From NCBI RefSeq assembly GCF_015832195.1, contig NC_052017.1, positions 46,267,652 to 46,331,651 on the forward strand: DNA of 64,000 nucleotides. The letters are read 5' to 3'. The stretch is from Motacilla alba alba (taxonomy: Eukaryota; Chordata; Aves; Passeriformes; Motacillidae). This document shows positions 40,601 through 47,826 of this stretch, one piece after another. Position 1 is the first letter of the stretch. Each line of letters starts with the position of its first letter. Made by a program: the position numbers and the translations under genes. The notes beneath the pieces are model-generated. The model was not told where the DNA came from, searched no databases, and worked only from the letters and a program-made list of their open reading frames with translations.

Positions 40601-43600
40601 TAAGGATTAAGCAGCAATTTTTCACCTGAAAAGCAGGCTTCACTCTTCTCTGAACAGGCTTAAGAAACCTTTCACGTCATCTTCACAGGAACAGAATTAT
40701 TCAGTTCAAAGATAATTTAGTCTTGAGAGGAAAGTTCTAAATATAAATTATCCCAACATCTTCTCTAAAAATAACTAAAATTTATATTTTTATTATTTTA
40801 AAATACCATATTACTCTGAAGCAACAAATTTAACCTTACCAATGTAGGACTCCTGCGAAAACAGCTGAAAAGGAAACATAAGGTGCAAAGTTACTCAAAT
40901 ATTTAAATAACTGAACATGAAATCGTGTTCACTGCAGTAATTGCAGCACTACTTCAGAGATGCACAGAAGGTATCAAGACCCCAGCAAACAGAAGAATAG
41001 GAACATCTGAATTACACTTCCACAGCCAGGTCTTGGAAAATCTTCTGTGGCATTCAGCACTAGGCAATGTTTTCACCTACATCTTTATCACTCAAGCTGA
41101 CCCACCAGCATCTAATGCACACATTTCAGTTATTGACAACAAAACTAAATTAAAACCAATTTTTTTAATAAGCATAAATATTTTTATGATTTTTATGACA
41201 CCCACTGTGACTGCTCATTCAACTCCTGCTCAGATTTTCACTAACTCATGCTAAGGCTTGGAGCACGCTGTGAGCAGCACTGCTAGGTCAAAGCAAGGGC
41301 AACCAACAGGCCAAACCTGGTGGCCTGAAAGGGCTTAAGGTCACTCTGCAGCCATTATCACCTGCAGCCTGCTGTCTCCTGCAGCCATCTCCTGCACCTC
41401 CTGGTGTATTGATTGTCTGGCAGCTTCTTCAGAATCTGCTAACTCATGGAAATGCTACAGACCAAACTTTCAAGCTTTAAGGTGAAAACAAGCTTAGCAA
41501 AAAAGTTTCTGAAGCAGATCCAACAGCAGCTGGACTCCTGAGGCTTTCATGCTTCCTAGGTGATACAGCATCATGATGAAAAAGGAAGGATGAACACCCC
41601 CACCATCATCTAGGTAATTATTTTGCTGAGAGGTGCACAAATTAGAAGTTTCAAGTTGAGCTATGAACTAGAGAACTTGTAAGTTCAAAACCTCATGCCT
41701 TAAATGATGACAGTGAATTCCTATGTTAGACTAGCCTGTACAAAGTGGACTGGCCCTTGTTCATCATGTTTGTTTTCTTTCCTAATGGACTCATAAAATG
41801 AATTTTAATTTACAGAACACACTGTGCTGTAAATATGAGAAATCCAAATGGACCATGACAACCAACACAAATCTAATTGAGACTGTAATTGCTAAAAAAT
41901 TACAGACTCTGCACACAATTAGGTTCCATTTGTCCATTTGAAGACTATCTGCACTGCTGCCATGTAGATACAGAACAAGGGAGGTAGTCTGAGGGACAAA
42001 GGGAAGAGACAAATGCTGATAAAGCAGTGAGTTAACAGTCTAGGTCTCTGACCTCTTGAGCATGACAAGACCCAGAGAGTGCAGGAACCACTCCATTTCA
42101 CTTGGGCAGTGCTGACAACAATTGTAGCCTACCACGGAAGCAAAGCCTGACTGAGTGAGGGATAATGGGAAGGCATTTAGAGGGACCACAGTGCTCCTCC
42201 TAGACTGAAGGTGTCTCAGTTGCCTTCTAGGTTTTCTGCCATAGAAAGATCTGGCAGACTAGTTGTCTTTAATCCATGAAAATCTTTATTGGTAATGAAG
42301 AGCCCTCTTATTCACATAGGCTTTATGGAGCAGAGAGAAAGTGGAGAGGACAACCACCCTCCCTGCTTAGACCCAGCTGTGGCCAGAAAGGTGCTGAGCA
42401 CTGTGTCCCTCTCCAGGGTGCTGACTAGCACACACCTTCCCTCCTTCTGGCACCCAGACACTGCTGTTGCCTCTCTCAAGACATGGAAGGAGTCAAGTTG
42501 CTTGAACACTGGTATAACACAAAGCAATGCCTGCGTGCTGATGCAGAATATAGCCTGAGCATTAGGGAATGTACACTTGTTCAGGCTGCATGTTACAAGA
42601 CTAGGGTGGTCTGTTTCTGAAAAGCAGCAGGGATAAGAGAAAGAAAAAACCTTTGCAAACCCACTAAATTTATGTGGAATGGGAGTGGACTTAATGCATA
42701 CTTCGTGGCCTAGTATATGTACCCAATATATATTTCACATATTCCAACACAGAGCCTGGAAGTGCTGCTGCTACTGCCTGCACTTGTTATCATAGTCACA
42801 ACAAGGTTCCTAACTGTAGTGTGTTGCAATATGACCTAATTTTAAAATTTAAGTTCTGTAAGTGAAGAGATCCAAAGTGAAGCTGGATAAGACAAAAAAA
42901 CTACCACCACAAAACAAGAAAAACACACACACACCAAAAAAAAAAAAACCCCAAAAAAAAACCACCCTAAAAAAATTCTAAAATAGCTGCTGGTACAATT
43001 TAACAACATTGACCTCATGTTAAACACTTCACACAGCAGGTGAGGTGGTACTATACTACACTGAAACTTCCCTCAGAGTTTCATAGCTCCACTTCTATCA
43101 CTTGAAGTAATTTTTTCAAAGGCAAGACCAGATCCAGACAACTGGGCTCCAGTTAGAAAATGAAGACCTCAATCTTTCACTTAAAACTTCAACCTTTTGT
43201 CTACTTTCTAAAAAAAAAATAAACCACTAAAATTGCTTGGTACAAGCAGAAGTTAATGTTTTAGGAGAGGTTCAGCAGCTGCAGGGGTTATTTTTATACT
43301 AAGGACATTTACATTAGTTCTCATAGAAAGCTGCAAATGTCTTTCAGAAGAGCAGGCATTGATATGACACGGATTTCCAGGTAAGCACATTAGCTCTATC
43401 AGCAATGCAGCAAACCACATTCCATACAAAAAAAACATGTTCTGCAGCAATTGTATGGAAAGAAACAGAGCAGCCCATACCTTTCTTAGTTATTGCTTAT
43501 TGACTCATAGTTACACATGTGCACAAGGCATTATTTCATTTCTCAGCAACATTCACAAGATTCGTAGTAAGATTAGATACTGAAATACATTTGCATATAC

Positions 43601-46600
43601 ACATACACCAGCTATAAAAAAATAAAACAAGACAGATCACATTAGGTAAGAATATACAGTAAAGTCCAATTCATCTTAGTTACCATATTGCTGATTAACT
43701 CAAATTCACATAGTCCCAAATACAGCAAATATGCAGTATTTTATTGATGTAAATAAATTATCTATTATTATGGAAATTACATTTCACATCCAGACATACC
43801 ACTTATTTCATAGAAGAAACAATGTCTTCAAATCTGATTCTTCCCTTTAGTAAATGTTTTATTGAAAGTCAAGGCAGTAAATGTAAATACATTCACAGTT
43901 ATTTTGGAGAATTTCATATACATTTTCACAGTGTCATTCTATTATAAGTACAAAGTGAAGACCTTTCATAATCACACAGCAATTAATGTTAATTACTCAT
44001 ACTTCAGGAGACAATGGGCTTAATTCACAGACTTCCACACTAAGTCCAAATCAGCATTTTTCAACAGACTGCATTAAGCCAGTTTCTGATGGAAAACATG
44101 CAGCTCAGCTCAGTCAAATTACCACCCTTTGATCTCATTGATGTCCTTACTGGAGAGGGAATGAAGGAGGGGACAGGAAGGGAACACTACAGTCCTACTG
44201 TTATAGACACTTACACAGCTACCATGTGCTTGAACTTGGAGATGCCATTTTCTCACCCAGCCTAAGAAGCCCTTAAACAAAAGCATATGATAAGACTTTT
44301 GCAGACTAGGGCTATTATGTAAAATCTGATAGATTTCCTATTTTTGCCTGTGTGTTATTCTAAGAAAAGCAATATGAATGGCATATAAAAAGGATTCTAA
44401 TTCTGGAAATTAAATACTGAAGAATACAGCCATTCTTTAGCTTTATTTACCAAGAGAACAACAAATGCTGAGACACTATAATTCAATAGGATGTGAAGAG
44501 TACAATAAACTGATTCATATTTTGCAAATATCCACAAAATGACCAAGAAGGAAAACATCAGAACTGGAAACAATGAGGAACCTGCAAGCATTGACGACTT
44601 CTGCAGCTTAGTCAAGCTGTTACATTCTGAGATTCTGTGCAATATAATAAGGATGTCTTCAGGAATAAGGCCTCAAGTCAATGCTCATTATGAAAAAAAA
44701 CCAAACAGCATAAGAGGGTGAAGTGTTGTATAAGAACATCCTTTAAAGTCTGACAACTATACTGCTGCACATAAATTGGGAGATAATTTGTAAGAGAAAA
44801 AAATTCTCACTCTATAATTAAACTAGCTCCAGCTGTAGAAGCTTCTGTTTTTAAAATATGGGCCTTAGATCTAAAACAAAGCAACAACAAAAATTCAAAT
44901 TCCACTAAACTTAATCAAAGCTCACTATTTCATATTTACTATATGTACATTCTTTGCTACTGCAAATACTATATGCTAGTACATACTTTGCTATTAAGAT
45001 TTTACTCCAACTGAAAAAAAGCTCTCTGAAACATTTAATAGATTAACTGGCTTTCATGGACAAATTCAAATTCCAAAAATTATAAAGCTCTCTCCCTAAT
45101 TTGCTCTCAAATTTCAATCAGAGGAAAGCATTTTTTAATTCTGACCATCATTTAAGCATTTCTGTGTCATTTAAGAAACTATGAGTCTAGGAAATGCTGA
45201 ATAAACAGATGCAAGCAAAGCAATTCAGGAACACTTTATTCATTAATTAGTTTGTAAGCTAAGGGCTGTTTCCCTGCTACTACTTTGCAATGTAATTCAT
45301 CAAACTGAAGAAACTCCCTCTGGCAGCCAGGACTACTGGTGATGTGATTAACAGTACCAGCATCTTTGGAATACCCTGAAAGTCTTTATTAAAATACCTT
45401 TTAGGGTATATCTAATGGTGCAGCTGACAAATATGCTACTACCTAACATTTGTTAACTTTAGGAATGCATCGCTTTGCAAATATTTTAGGTGGTTTTTTT
45501 TTCAAGACTTTGGTCATTAATAATTACATTATTTACTCAAAAATATTACCAAAGATAATAACATCCGAATTTACATCCCTGTACAACTGTATGTTCTTCC
45601 ACCAAACAAGCTGTTGCGATTACATTACTTACTAAGAGTTGCTGCCTTTTTTTTTTTCTTCCTACAAATTAATGACTAGATAGAAGAAATACATAAATAT
45701 CTGGATTTTTTTTCCTATAAATATTGTGATACCACATCAACTGCTACAGTAACAGCTTTCCAAAAGTTACCAGGTAGGAGGTTATTTCCTGTTCCTTTTC
45801 AACATCAGCTGTGGTTTTTTCTTTATCGAAGTTGTTTTTTCCAAAAAAATATATTTCCAAGCATATTTTGGCACAATTTACAATTACAGAGAAAGAAAGC
45901 TAAAAAGACCTGTATTGCCCCCCCTCGATGTATTCCTTCTACTTACCCAGAAGGAACGTGAGCCAGATGTTGCTATCAGCTTTTGTGATGAAGGCCTTTC
46001 TGTCGACAACAAATACTGCCAAAAGAACACAAGTACCTTAAGCATCACTTAAGCACAGCGTCTATAAAAGGACATCTGAGCTCTGCAACATTAGTTTTAT
46101 GTAAAAATCTTGACTAGACCTCAAAAATGCTGAAAGAGACTTCATACAGCAAGTTCATGACTACACGTAACAGGTTTAAACATCACAGATAGACTACTAA
46201 GGTGACTATATAAATCATCAGGTTTTTAATTTCTGAAATAACTTTTACGAAATAATTTGTCAAAAGGGAATTTCTACACAGCTATGTTACCGGCAAATTT
46301 GCTCAAGCATAAAGTCAGACTTCTAAAGAATACTGAACCCACCACGCTTTCCAGCAGAAATAAGCTGGTCATGCCAGCACTGCAAGCTGCGATAGTCAAC
46401 AGCACCAGACAGACTGTTTCAACAAGAGTTACTTACACAAACAGCACGTTTCCCCACTTCTCCCTCAAAGGATGCCGAAGTGGTAAAAAGCCCTTTCCCC
46501 TTCCCTCGGCCCCGTTTCTCGCCGATCCCTGCGTGGGTTTTGTCAGCTTTTCTCTCTCTTTACCGTCCCCGCGCTGTGACAGGCTGGAGCACGGGCCCGG

Positions 46601-47218
46601 GCAGAGCGGGAGCGCGACCTGGCCGCCGCTGCCCCGGGCAGCGCCAGACACCGCCCGCCGCCTCCCTTCCTCCTTCCCTCCCGCGGCAGAGACCTTCCCG
46701 CCCGCCGGACCCCGATCGCTGCTTCCCGGGGAAAGGCGTCCCGGCGCTCCCTTCCCCGGCAAAAGCCACCCCGTGCCACGGGGCAAGGGTACCGCCACTT
46801 GCCGTAAAGAGGGACGGGAAGCGGCGCTCAGCCCCACCGCACTTCCCCCGGGCGGAAGGGCCGGCTCCCATCCCCGCGGGGGCAGAGGGAGCGGAGAGGG
46901 GGCAGGGTTCGGGGCAGGAACCTCACCTCGGAGCCGGTCTCCGCAGAGGCGCAGGAGACTCAGGGGGCCGCGGCCCAGCACGTCCCGCTCCCCGTCCGCC
47001 GCGGGCCCCTCCCGGTAGGGTCCCCGGGGGTCGCCCCTGGCTCCCCGCCGGCCGCCGCCTCCCTTCCGCATGGCGCGGGCCCCGCCGGAGCCCTGCCTGC
47101 CGGGCGAGTGCGGCCGGCGGCCGCGGCTGGGGCTGGCGCCCGGCGACTGCTGCTGCTGCTGCTGCCCGGGCTTAAGCGGTGGCGACTCTTTGTTCCTGCC
47201 TCGGCTCGGGACGACCAT
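3778..47218 (-). CDS. DPY19L1: DPY19L1, C-mannosyltransferase, complete coding span in 23 exons
   Basis: Spliced CDS (minus strand, listed 5' to 3'): 47218-46927, 46015-45947, 40864-40840, 40318-40231, 39609-39472, 34581-34461, 32923-32830, 30688-30631, 27022-26931, 25485-25386, 24034-23957, 22384-22298, 20844-20785, 18385-18305, 17558-17457, 16754-16683, 15235-15186, 14548-14524, 12942-12823, 7526-7352, 6612-6513, 5117-4992, 3934-3778. The sum is 2310 nt, 769 aa. Family hallmarks seen: [17 protein letters not shown] (135-151), [13 protein letters not shown] (301-313), LPWQFAQF (347-354), [16 protein letters not shown] (476-491), [11 protein letters not shown] (564-574), NHPHYED (666-672), PGCSMPEIW (719-727). 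DPY-19 proteins are multipass ER GT-C enzymes that move mannose from Dol-P-Man to Trp of WxxW motifs in secretory proteins; mouse Dpy19l1 is linked to neuronal migration. The motifs and the C-terminus fit DPY19L1 rather than L3 or L4. A close L2-type paralogue is less likely. No frameshift or internal stop was seen. Confidence 0.96.
4992..5117 (-). CDS. DPY19L1: DPY19L1 coding exon 22
   Basis: 126 nt, residues 676-717, phase 2 in and out. It encodes [13 protein letters not shown], then [20 protein letters not shown], in the luminal domain. Acceptor CTTTTTGAAG, donor AAAA|GTAAGT. Confidence 0.96.
5766..5880 (-). mobile_element. Short CR1 fragment in intron 21
   Basis: TTTAAAGGGACCTACAGTGA and TCATCCAAGTCCCACTGTCT, followed by CAGTTCGGGGCTGGTTAG, match the reverse complement of a CR1 3' region. 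Only about 115 bp are recognisable. A separate 30-bp CR1-like 3' end in plus orientation may lie at 5594-5625. Confidence 0.6.
6513..6612 (-). CDS. DPY19L1: DPY19L1 coding exon 21
   Basis: 100 nt, residues 643-675, phase 1 to 2. It encodes [17 protein letters not shown] and then [14 protein letters not shown], the best-known motif pair of the luminal C-terminal domain, shared by all family members. Acceptor GAATTTCAG, donor AAG|GTAAAT. Confidence 0.97.
7352..7526 (-). CDS. DPY19L1: DPY19L1 coding exon 20
   Basis: 175 nt, residues 585-642, phase 0 to 1, the second-largest exon. It encodes the last membrane helix ([20 protein letters not shown]), then [20 protein letters not shown] and EWIQVNTRQ, entering the luminal C-terminal domain. 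Acceptor TTGCATTTCAG, donor AAG|GTGAAC. Confidence 0.97.
7527..12822 (-). other. DPY19L1: DPY19L1 intron 19
   Basis: The longest intron (5.3 kb), with the internally deleted CR1 at 11.66-12.15 kb. A 145-residue plus frame at 10269-10706 has no recognisable similarity and is not called. Confidence 0.85.
11655..12150 (-). mobile_element. CR1 LINE remnant in intron 19
   Basis: Reads as reverse-complement CR1: GGACACTCCACCATGTCCCT, CCTCTGGTCCTGTCACTGGG, then AACTTGCTGAGGGTACACTC and CCCAGCACTGGCCCCTCAGG. The middle of the element is missing at about 11930, so it is internally deleted. The open frames here on both strands are CR1 relics. Confidence 0.82.
12823..12942 (-). CDS. DPY19L1: DPY19L1 coding exon 19
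   Basis: 120 nt, residues 545-584, phase 0 in and out. It encodes [20 protein letters not shown] and then [20 protein letters not shown], two hydrophobic stretches with the conserved RLKLFLTPH. Acceptor TTCTTTCCAG, donor CAG|GTAAGG. Confidence 0.97.
13516..14112 (-). mobile_element. CR1 LINE remnant(s) in intron 18
   Basis: The left edge TCATAGAATCAT is the reverse complement of the CR1 3' terminal repeat. It is followed by blocks such as CTAATATCCAATCTAAACCT, TTATCCCTTGTCCTAATGG and TTCCAGGCTGAATAACCCCA. The segment around the 'poor outcome' block (CTAATATCC.. and then GATTTCTTCCC..) appears twice with different divergence, so two 5'-truncated copies probably abut near 13740. The element lies in the same orientation as the gene. 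Confidence 0.88.
14403..14424 (+). promoter_or_regulatory. Pair of octamer motifs (ATGCAAAT) in intron 18
   Basis: Two perfect POU/Oct octamers at 14403-14410 and 14417-14424, in the same orientation and 14 bp apart. No other enhancer evidence is available. Confidence 0.35.
14524..14548 (-). CDS. DPY19L1: DPY19L1 coding exon 18 (25-nt microexon)
   Basis: Acceptor TTTTTTTTTCAG, donor GAG|GTAAGA. One base completes the Lys codon begun in exon 17, then EERFNHGE leads into [11 protein letters not shown] of exon 19; the family has a similar HGE-LVYHALQ junction. Without it exons 17 and 19 do not join in frame, which is why I searched for it. Confidence 0.88.
15186..15235 (-). CDS. DPY19L1: DPY19L1 coding exon 17
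   Basis: 50 nt, residues 520-535, phase 0 to 2. It encodes [16 protein letters not shown](K), a variable cytosolic loop. Acceptor TTTTCTTCAG, donor AAAA|GTAAGT. The call rests on phase and splice sites more than on similarity; it joins the following microexon in frame. Confidence 0.85.
15635..16558 (+). mobile_element. Solo LTR, avian ERVL-like, in DPY19L1 intron 16
   Basis: 924 bp starting TGTATTGGGTTTACATG and ending GGTTAACCTACCACA. The interior carries degenerate repeats of the type CTGGAGCAG..TGCAGCC..TGTGGG, then a T-rich stretch and AAGTCTGTTTCGCTCATGAC, the layout of a well-known bird LTR. There are no gag or pol remnants. The flanks CTGAC and GCAAT do not match, so no target duplication survives. 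It lies antisense to the gene. Open frames within it are not coding. Confidence 0.8.
16577..16612. repeat. (AAAT)9 microsatellite
   Basis: Nine perfect AAAT units, 19 bp beyond the right end of the intron 16 LTR. Confidence 0.97.
16683..16754 (-). CDS. DPY19L1: DPY19L1 coding exon 16
   Basis: 72 nt, residues 496-519, phase 0 in and out. It encodes [20 protein letters not shown] and ends IIKR, a membrane helix. Acceptor CATTTTAG, donor AGG|GTAAGC. Another frame is open across this exon, but only this one fits phase and homology. Confidence 0.94.
17457..17558 (-). CDS. DPY19L1: DPY19L1 coding exon 15
   Basis: 102 nt, residues 462-495, phase 0 in and out. It opens [11 protein letters not shown] and contains the highly conserved [20 protein letters not shown], a DPY19L1/L2 luminal-loop motif. 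Acceptor TCTGCCAG, donor GAG|GTAATT. Confidence 0.97.
18305..18385 (-). CDS. DPY19L1: DPY19L1 coding exon 14
   Basis: 81 nt, residues 435-461, phase 0 in and out. It encodes [19 protein letters not shown] and then VFGIADD, a membrane helix leading into a luminal loop. Acceptor TTAAG with a weak pyrimidine tract; donor GAT|GTAAGT. Confidence 0.94.
18386..20784 (-). other. DPY19L1: DPY19L1 intron 13
   Basis: A 2.4-kb AT-rich intron. I see no repeat, RNA gene or coding sequence in it. Confidence 0.8.
20785..20844 (-). CDS. DPY19L1: DPY19L1 coding exon 13
   Basis: 60 nt, residues 415-434, phase 0 in and out. It encodes [20 protein letters not shown], a strongly basic loop that looks much less conserved than its neighbours. 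Acceptor CTAATAG, donor TGG|GTAAGG. Phase, splice sites and position between exons 12 and 14 support it. Confidence 0.85.
22298..22384 (-). CDS. DPY19L1: DPY19L1 coding exon 12
   Basis: 87 nt, residues 386-414, phase 0 in and out. It encodes a helix with [19 protein letters not shown], matching the conserved FGNSML block. Acceptor TTTCAG, donor TCG|GTAAGT. Confidence 0.95.
23957..24034 (-). CDS. DPY19L1: DPY19L1 coding exon 11
   Basis: 78 nt, residues 360-385, phase 0 in and out. It encodes [20 protein letters not shown] and continues to AHM, a membrane helix followed by a polar loop. The acceptor is a short TTTTAG with a weak pyrimidine tract; donor ATG|GTAATG. Confidence 0.93.
24314..24454. 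repeat. A/C-rich low-complexity tract in intron 10
   Basis: About 140 bp almost entirely A and C on the plus strand (AAACC, CCAAAC and AACCCC units), hence U/G-rich in the pre-mRNA. Long minus-strand frames here are rich in Phe, Gly and Trp and are artefacts of composition. Confidence 0.9.
25386..25485 (-). CDS. DPY19L1: DPY19L1 coding exon 10
   Basis: 100 nt, residues 326-359, phase 2 to 0. It encodes a short loop, then [20 protein letters not shown], with the LPWQF motif characteristic of the family. Acceptor TTTCCCAAG, donor CAG|GTAAGC. Confidence 0.95.
26931..27022 (-). CDS. DPY19L1: DPY19L1 coding exon 9
   Basis: 92 nt, residues 296-325, phase 0 to 2. It encodes [18 protein letters not shown], a signature motif of the family with the conserved PPLRE, then a hydrophobic helix. 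Acceptor ATTTTCAG, donor CAG|GTACCT. Confidence 0.96.
29661..29696. repeat. 36-bp near-perfect palindrome in intron 8
   Basis: Two perfect 17-bp inverted arms (29661-29677 and 29680-29696) around a 2-bp spacer. The core TTTCAAATGAAA also occurs just upstream at 29645-29656. Confidence 0.95.
30487..30513. repeat. 11-bp inverted repeat in intron 8
   Basis: ATTGAATTTAA and its reverse complement, separated by GTTAT. AT-only sequence, so it may be chance. Confidence 0.8.
30582..30601. repeat. A20 homopolymer in intron 8
   Basis: About 20 A residues, 30 bp from the exon 8 donor. On the transcribed strand this is a T tract. Confidence 0.9.
30631..30688 (-). CDS. DPY19L1: DPY19L1 coding exon 8
   Basis: 58 nt, residues 276-295, phase 2 to 0. 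It encodes [20 protein letters not shown], a membrane helix flanked by short loops and matching the family. Acceptor TTTTCACAG, donor GAG|GTAGGT. Confidence 0.95.
31524..31607. repeat. A/C-rich low-complexity tract in intron 7
   Basis: A runs separated by CCC, ACCAAAC and CACACA units; same composition as the intron 10 tract. Confidence 0.88.
32830..32923 (-). CDS. DPY19L1: DPY19L1 coding exon 7
   Basis: 94 nt, residues 245-275, phase 1 to 2. It encodes [13 protein letters not shown] and then a hydrophobic helix ending FFIYGTYL. Acceptor TTCTTAG, donor CAG|GTAAGG. Confidence 0.95.
34461..34581 (-). CDS. DPY19L1: DPY19L1 coding exon 6
   Basis: 121 nt, residues 205-244, phase 0 to 1. It begins [11 protein letters not shown] and ends GLSPVESCE(G), which is the L1-type insert before the second membrane segment. 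Acceptor CCCCCTAG, donor AAG|GTAAAT. Confidence 0.95.
34582..39471 (-). other. DPY19L1: DPY19L1 intron 5
   Basis: A 4.9-kb intron with the plus-oriented CR1, a T-rich run at about 37.53-37.56 kb and a small duplication (AACACATTATCTCTC at about 37.31 and 37.33 kb). Nothing coding seen. Confidence 0.85.
35557..36376 (+). mobile_element. CR1 LINE remnant in intron 5, antisense to the gene
   Basis: Plus-oriented CR1. A decayed reverse-transcriptase stretch (AACCTTCTAAGATGACTGTC) is followed after a deletion by TGTGCTGCCATTCAGAGGGA and AAATGCAAAGTCCTGCACTG, then GGAAATTCCACTTATACATA, GAACAATCTGCAGAGAGGTG and the terminal CTTCCAACCTCAACCGTTCT with ATTCT repeats. Several internal deletions, no open frame. 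Confidence 0.88.
39472..39609 (-). CDS. DPY19L1: DPY19L1 coding exon 5
   Basis: 138 nt, residues 159-204, phase 0 in and out. It opens with GLYYSYFK, continues the conserved luminal loop through EAPSF and [17 protein letters not shown], and ends NLYPE. Acceptor TTCTGTAG, donor GAG|GTGAGC. Confidence 0.96.
40231..40318 (-). CDS. DPY19L1: DPY19L1 coding exon 4
   Basis: 88 nt, residues 129-158. It encodes [17 protein letters not shown] followed by MAFRTEM, the most conserved block of DPY-19 proteins. This is the first luminal loop, where GT-C enzymes place a catalytic acidic residue; which Glu acts here is not decided by the sequence alone. Acceptor TTTTGGCAG, donor ATG|GTTAGA (slightly weak), phase 0 out. 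Confidence 0.96.
40840..40864 (-). CDS. DPY19L1: DPY19L1 coding exon 3 (25-nt microexon)
   Basis: Acceptor TTTCCTTTTCAG, donor TTG|GTAAGG. The 25 nt complete an Ala codon, encode VFAGVLH and begin the Trp codon finished by exon 4. This gives the helix VFAGVLHW just before [11 protein letters not shown], matching family layout. Its length is not a multiple of three, so skipping it would shift the frame. Confidence 0.87.
40865..45946 (-). other. DPY19L1: DPY19L1 intron 2
   Basis: A 5.1-kb intron. It contains the A/C-rich tract at 42.9 kb and a patch of higher GC at about 41.26-42.60 kb without a recognised repeat or gene. Confidence 0.85.
42892..42976. repeat. A/C-rich low-complexity tract in intron 2
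   Basis: A runs with CACACACACA and CCCC interruptions; same composition as the tracts in introns 7 and 10. Confidence 0.88.
45947..46015 (-). CDS. DPY19L1: DPY19L1 coding exon 2
   Basis: 69 nt, residues 98-120, entering in phase 1 and leaving in phase 1. Acceptor TTTTGGCAG, donor GG|GTAAGT. It encodes a short basic/polar stretch and then IWLTFLL, the start of the first membrane helix. A second frame is also open here, but only this one joins exons 1 and 3 in phase. Confidence 0.85.
46927..47218 (-). CDS. DPY19L1: DPY19L1 coding exon 1
   Basis: Residues 1-97, ending in phase 1 at the donor GAG|GTGAGG. It encodes a basic, Pro/Gly/Arg-rich cytosolic N-terminus with a six-Gln run (19-24, CAG codons). 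The start at 47216-47218 has G at -3 and G at +4 (strong Kozak), and its opening MVVPSRGR resembles the family N-terminus. An in-frame Met at residue 50 is an alternative start. The exon lies inside the CpG island, which explains its extreme GC and the long shadow frames. Confidence 0.88.
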
Positions 47219-47226
47219 CTCCGCAT
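46960..47226 (-). other. Overlapping upstream ORF (uATG 8 nt before the main start)
   Basis: An ATG at 47224-47226 (A at -3, C at +4) lies 8 nt upstream of the DPY19L1 start in another frame. It opens an 88-codon frame that overlaps most of exon 1 and stops at 46960-46962. The encoded peptide is low-complexity Arg/Ala/Pro/Ser and not a recognised protein. If the transcript includes it, it could lower initiation at the main ATG. Confidence 0.5.
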
Positions 47227-47427
47227 AGTCCCCGCCGGGGCCGGGGCGCCGCGCCGGAGGGGAGGGGAGCCGAGCCGAGGGGGGCGGTGCTCAGCGAGGA
47301 GCTTCCCCCACCCCCTGGCAGGGCCCGGAGGCCACGGGGCGGAGCCGCAGCCGGCGGGCTCGTAGTAACGGGGCGAGGGGGCGGCCGGTCCTCGCTCCGC
47401 CGCCGCCGCCCGCTCCGCCCGGCTGGA

Positions 47428-47433
47428 CACGTG
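47428..47433. promoter_or_regulatory. E-box CACGTG in the promoter
   Basis: A perfect palindromic CACGTG (USF/MYC class) next to GC boxes, about 210 bp upstream of the start codon. Function is inferred from position only. Confidence 0.45.
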
Positions 47434-47819
47434 GGGGCGGGGGCGGCGCTGCCGGCGGGGCGGGGAGCGGCTCCCGCGGCCCCCGCTCCGCCCCGCCGCT
47501 CACGGACGCGCCGCCTCGGAGCCCGGCGAGGAGGAGGGGGAAGAGGAGGAGGAGAAAGAGGAGGCGAGAGCGGGGCTGTTCCCGCTCACTCTTTCCCTCT
47601 GCTTTCTGAGGGGTGGCCGCACTTCTCCCGTCGGTCCCCGTGCGGGCGGGCCTGCCCCCCGCGCTGCTGCGGCCTCGTCCTCCGACTCCTCTTGGTGTTT
47701 CTCTCACTTGCCTTTCCCTTTCCCGGGCCGTTCGGCTTTGTGATATCGTCTGCTTAAACAGTCCACTCCAGAAGTGCGCGGCACCCCTCCCCCCGCCCAA
47801 ATTCCCAAAATTTTAACTC

Positions 47820-47826
47820 CCGGAAG
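47820..47826 (+). promoter_or_regulatory. ETS motif CCGGAAG at the island edge
   Basis: A perfect ETS core at the upstream edge of the CpG island. It is directly followed by GTAACT, so it also reads as a plus-strand splice donor (see findings). Confidence 0.35.

Larger units (their letters stand above)
46560..47760. promoter_or_regulatory. DPY19L1: CpG-island promoter of DPY19L1
   Basis: An abrupt change from AT-rich sequence to roughly 1.2 kb of dense CpG covering exon 1, the start of intron 1 and the upstream flank. It contains repeated GC boxes (GGGGCGG near 47281, 47335, 47435 and 47458), an E-box CACGTG at 47428-47433 and no clear TATA box. This is the usual form of a housekeeping promoter. 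The TSS is inferred to lie between about 47240 and 47500. Confidence 0.88.

Noticed and set aside
45947..46015. Alternative reading frame of exon 2 (contains [18 protein letters not shown])
   Set aside because: It is open but incompatible with the phases of exons 1 and 3, and gives no membrane helix.
46257..47757. Several frames of 100-260 residues on both strands in the CpG island
   Set aside because: GC-rich DNA lacks stop codons. Only the minus frame starting at 47218 continues into a supported multi-exon gene.
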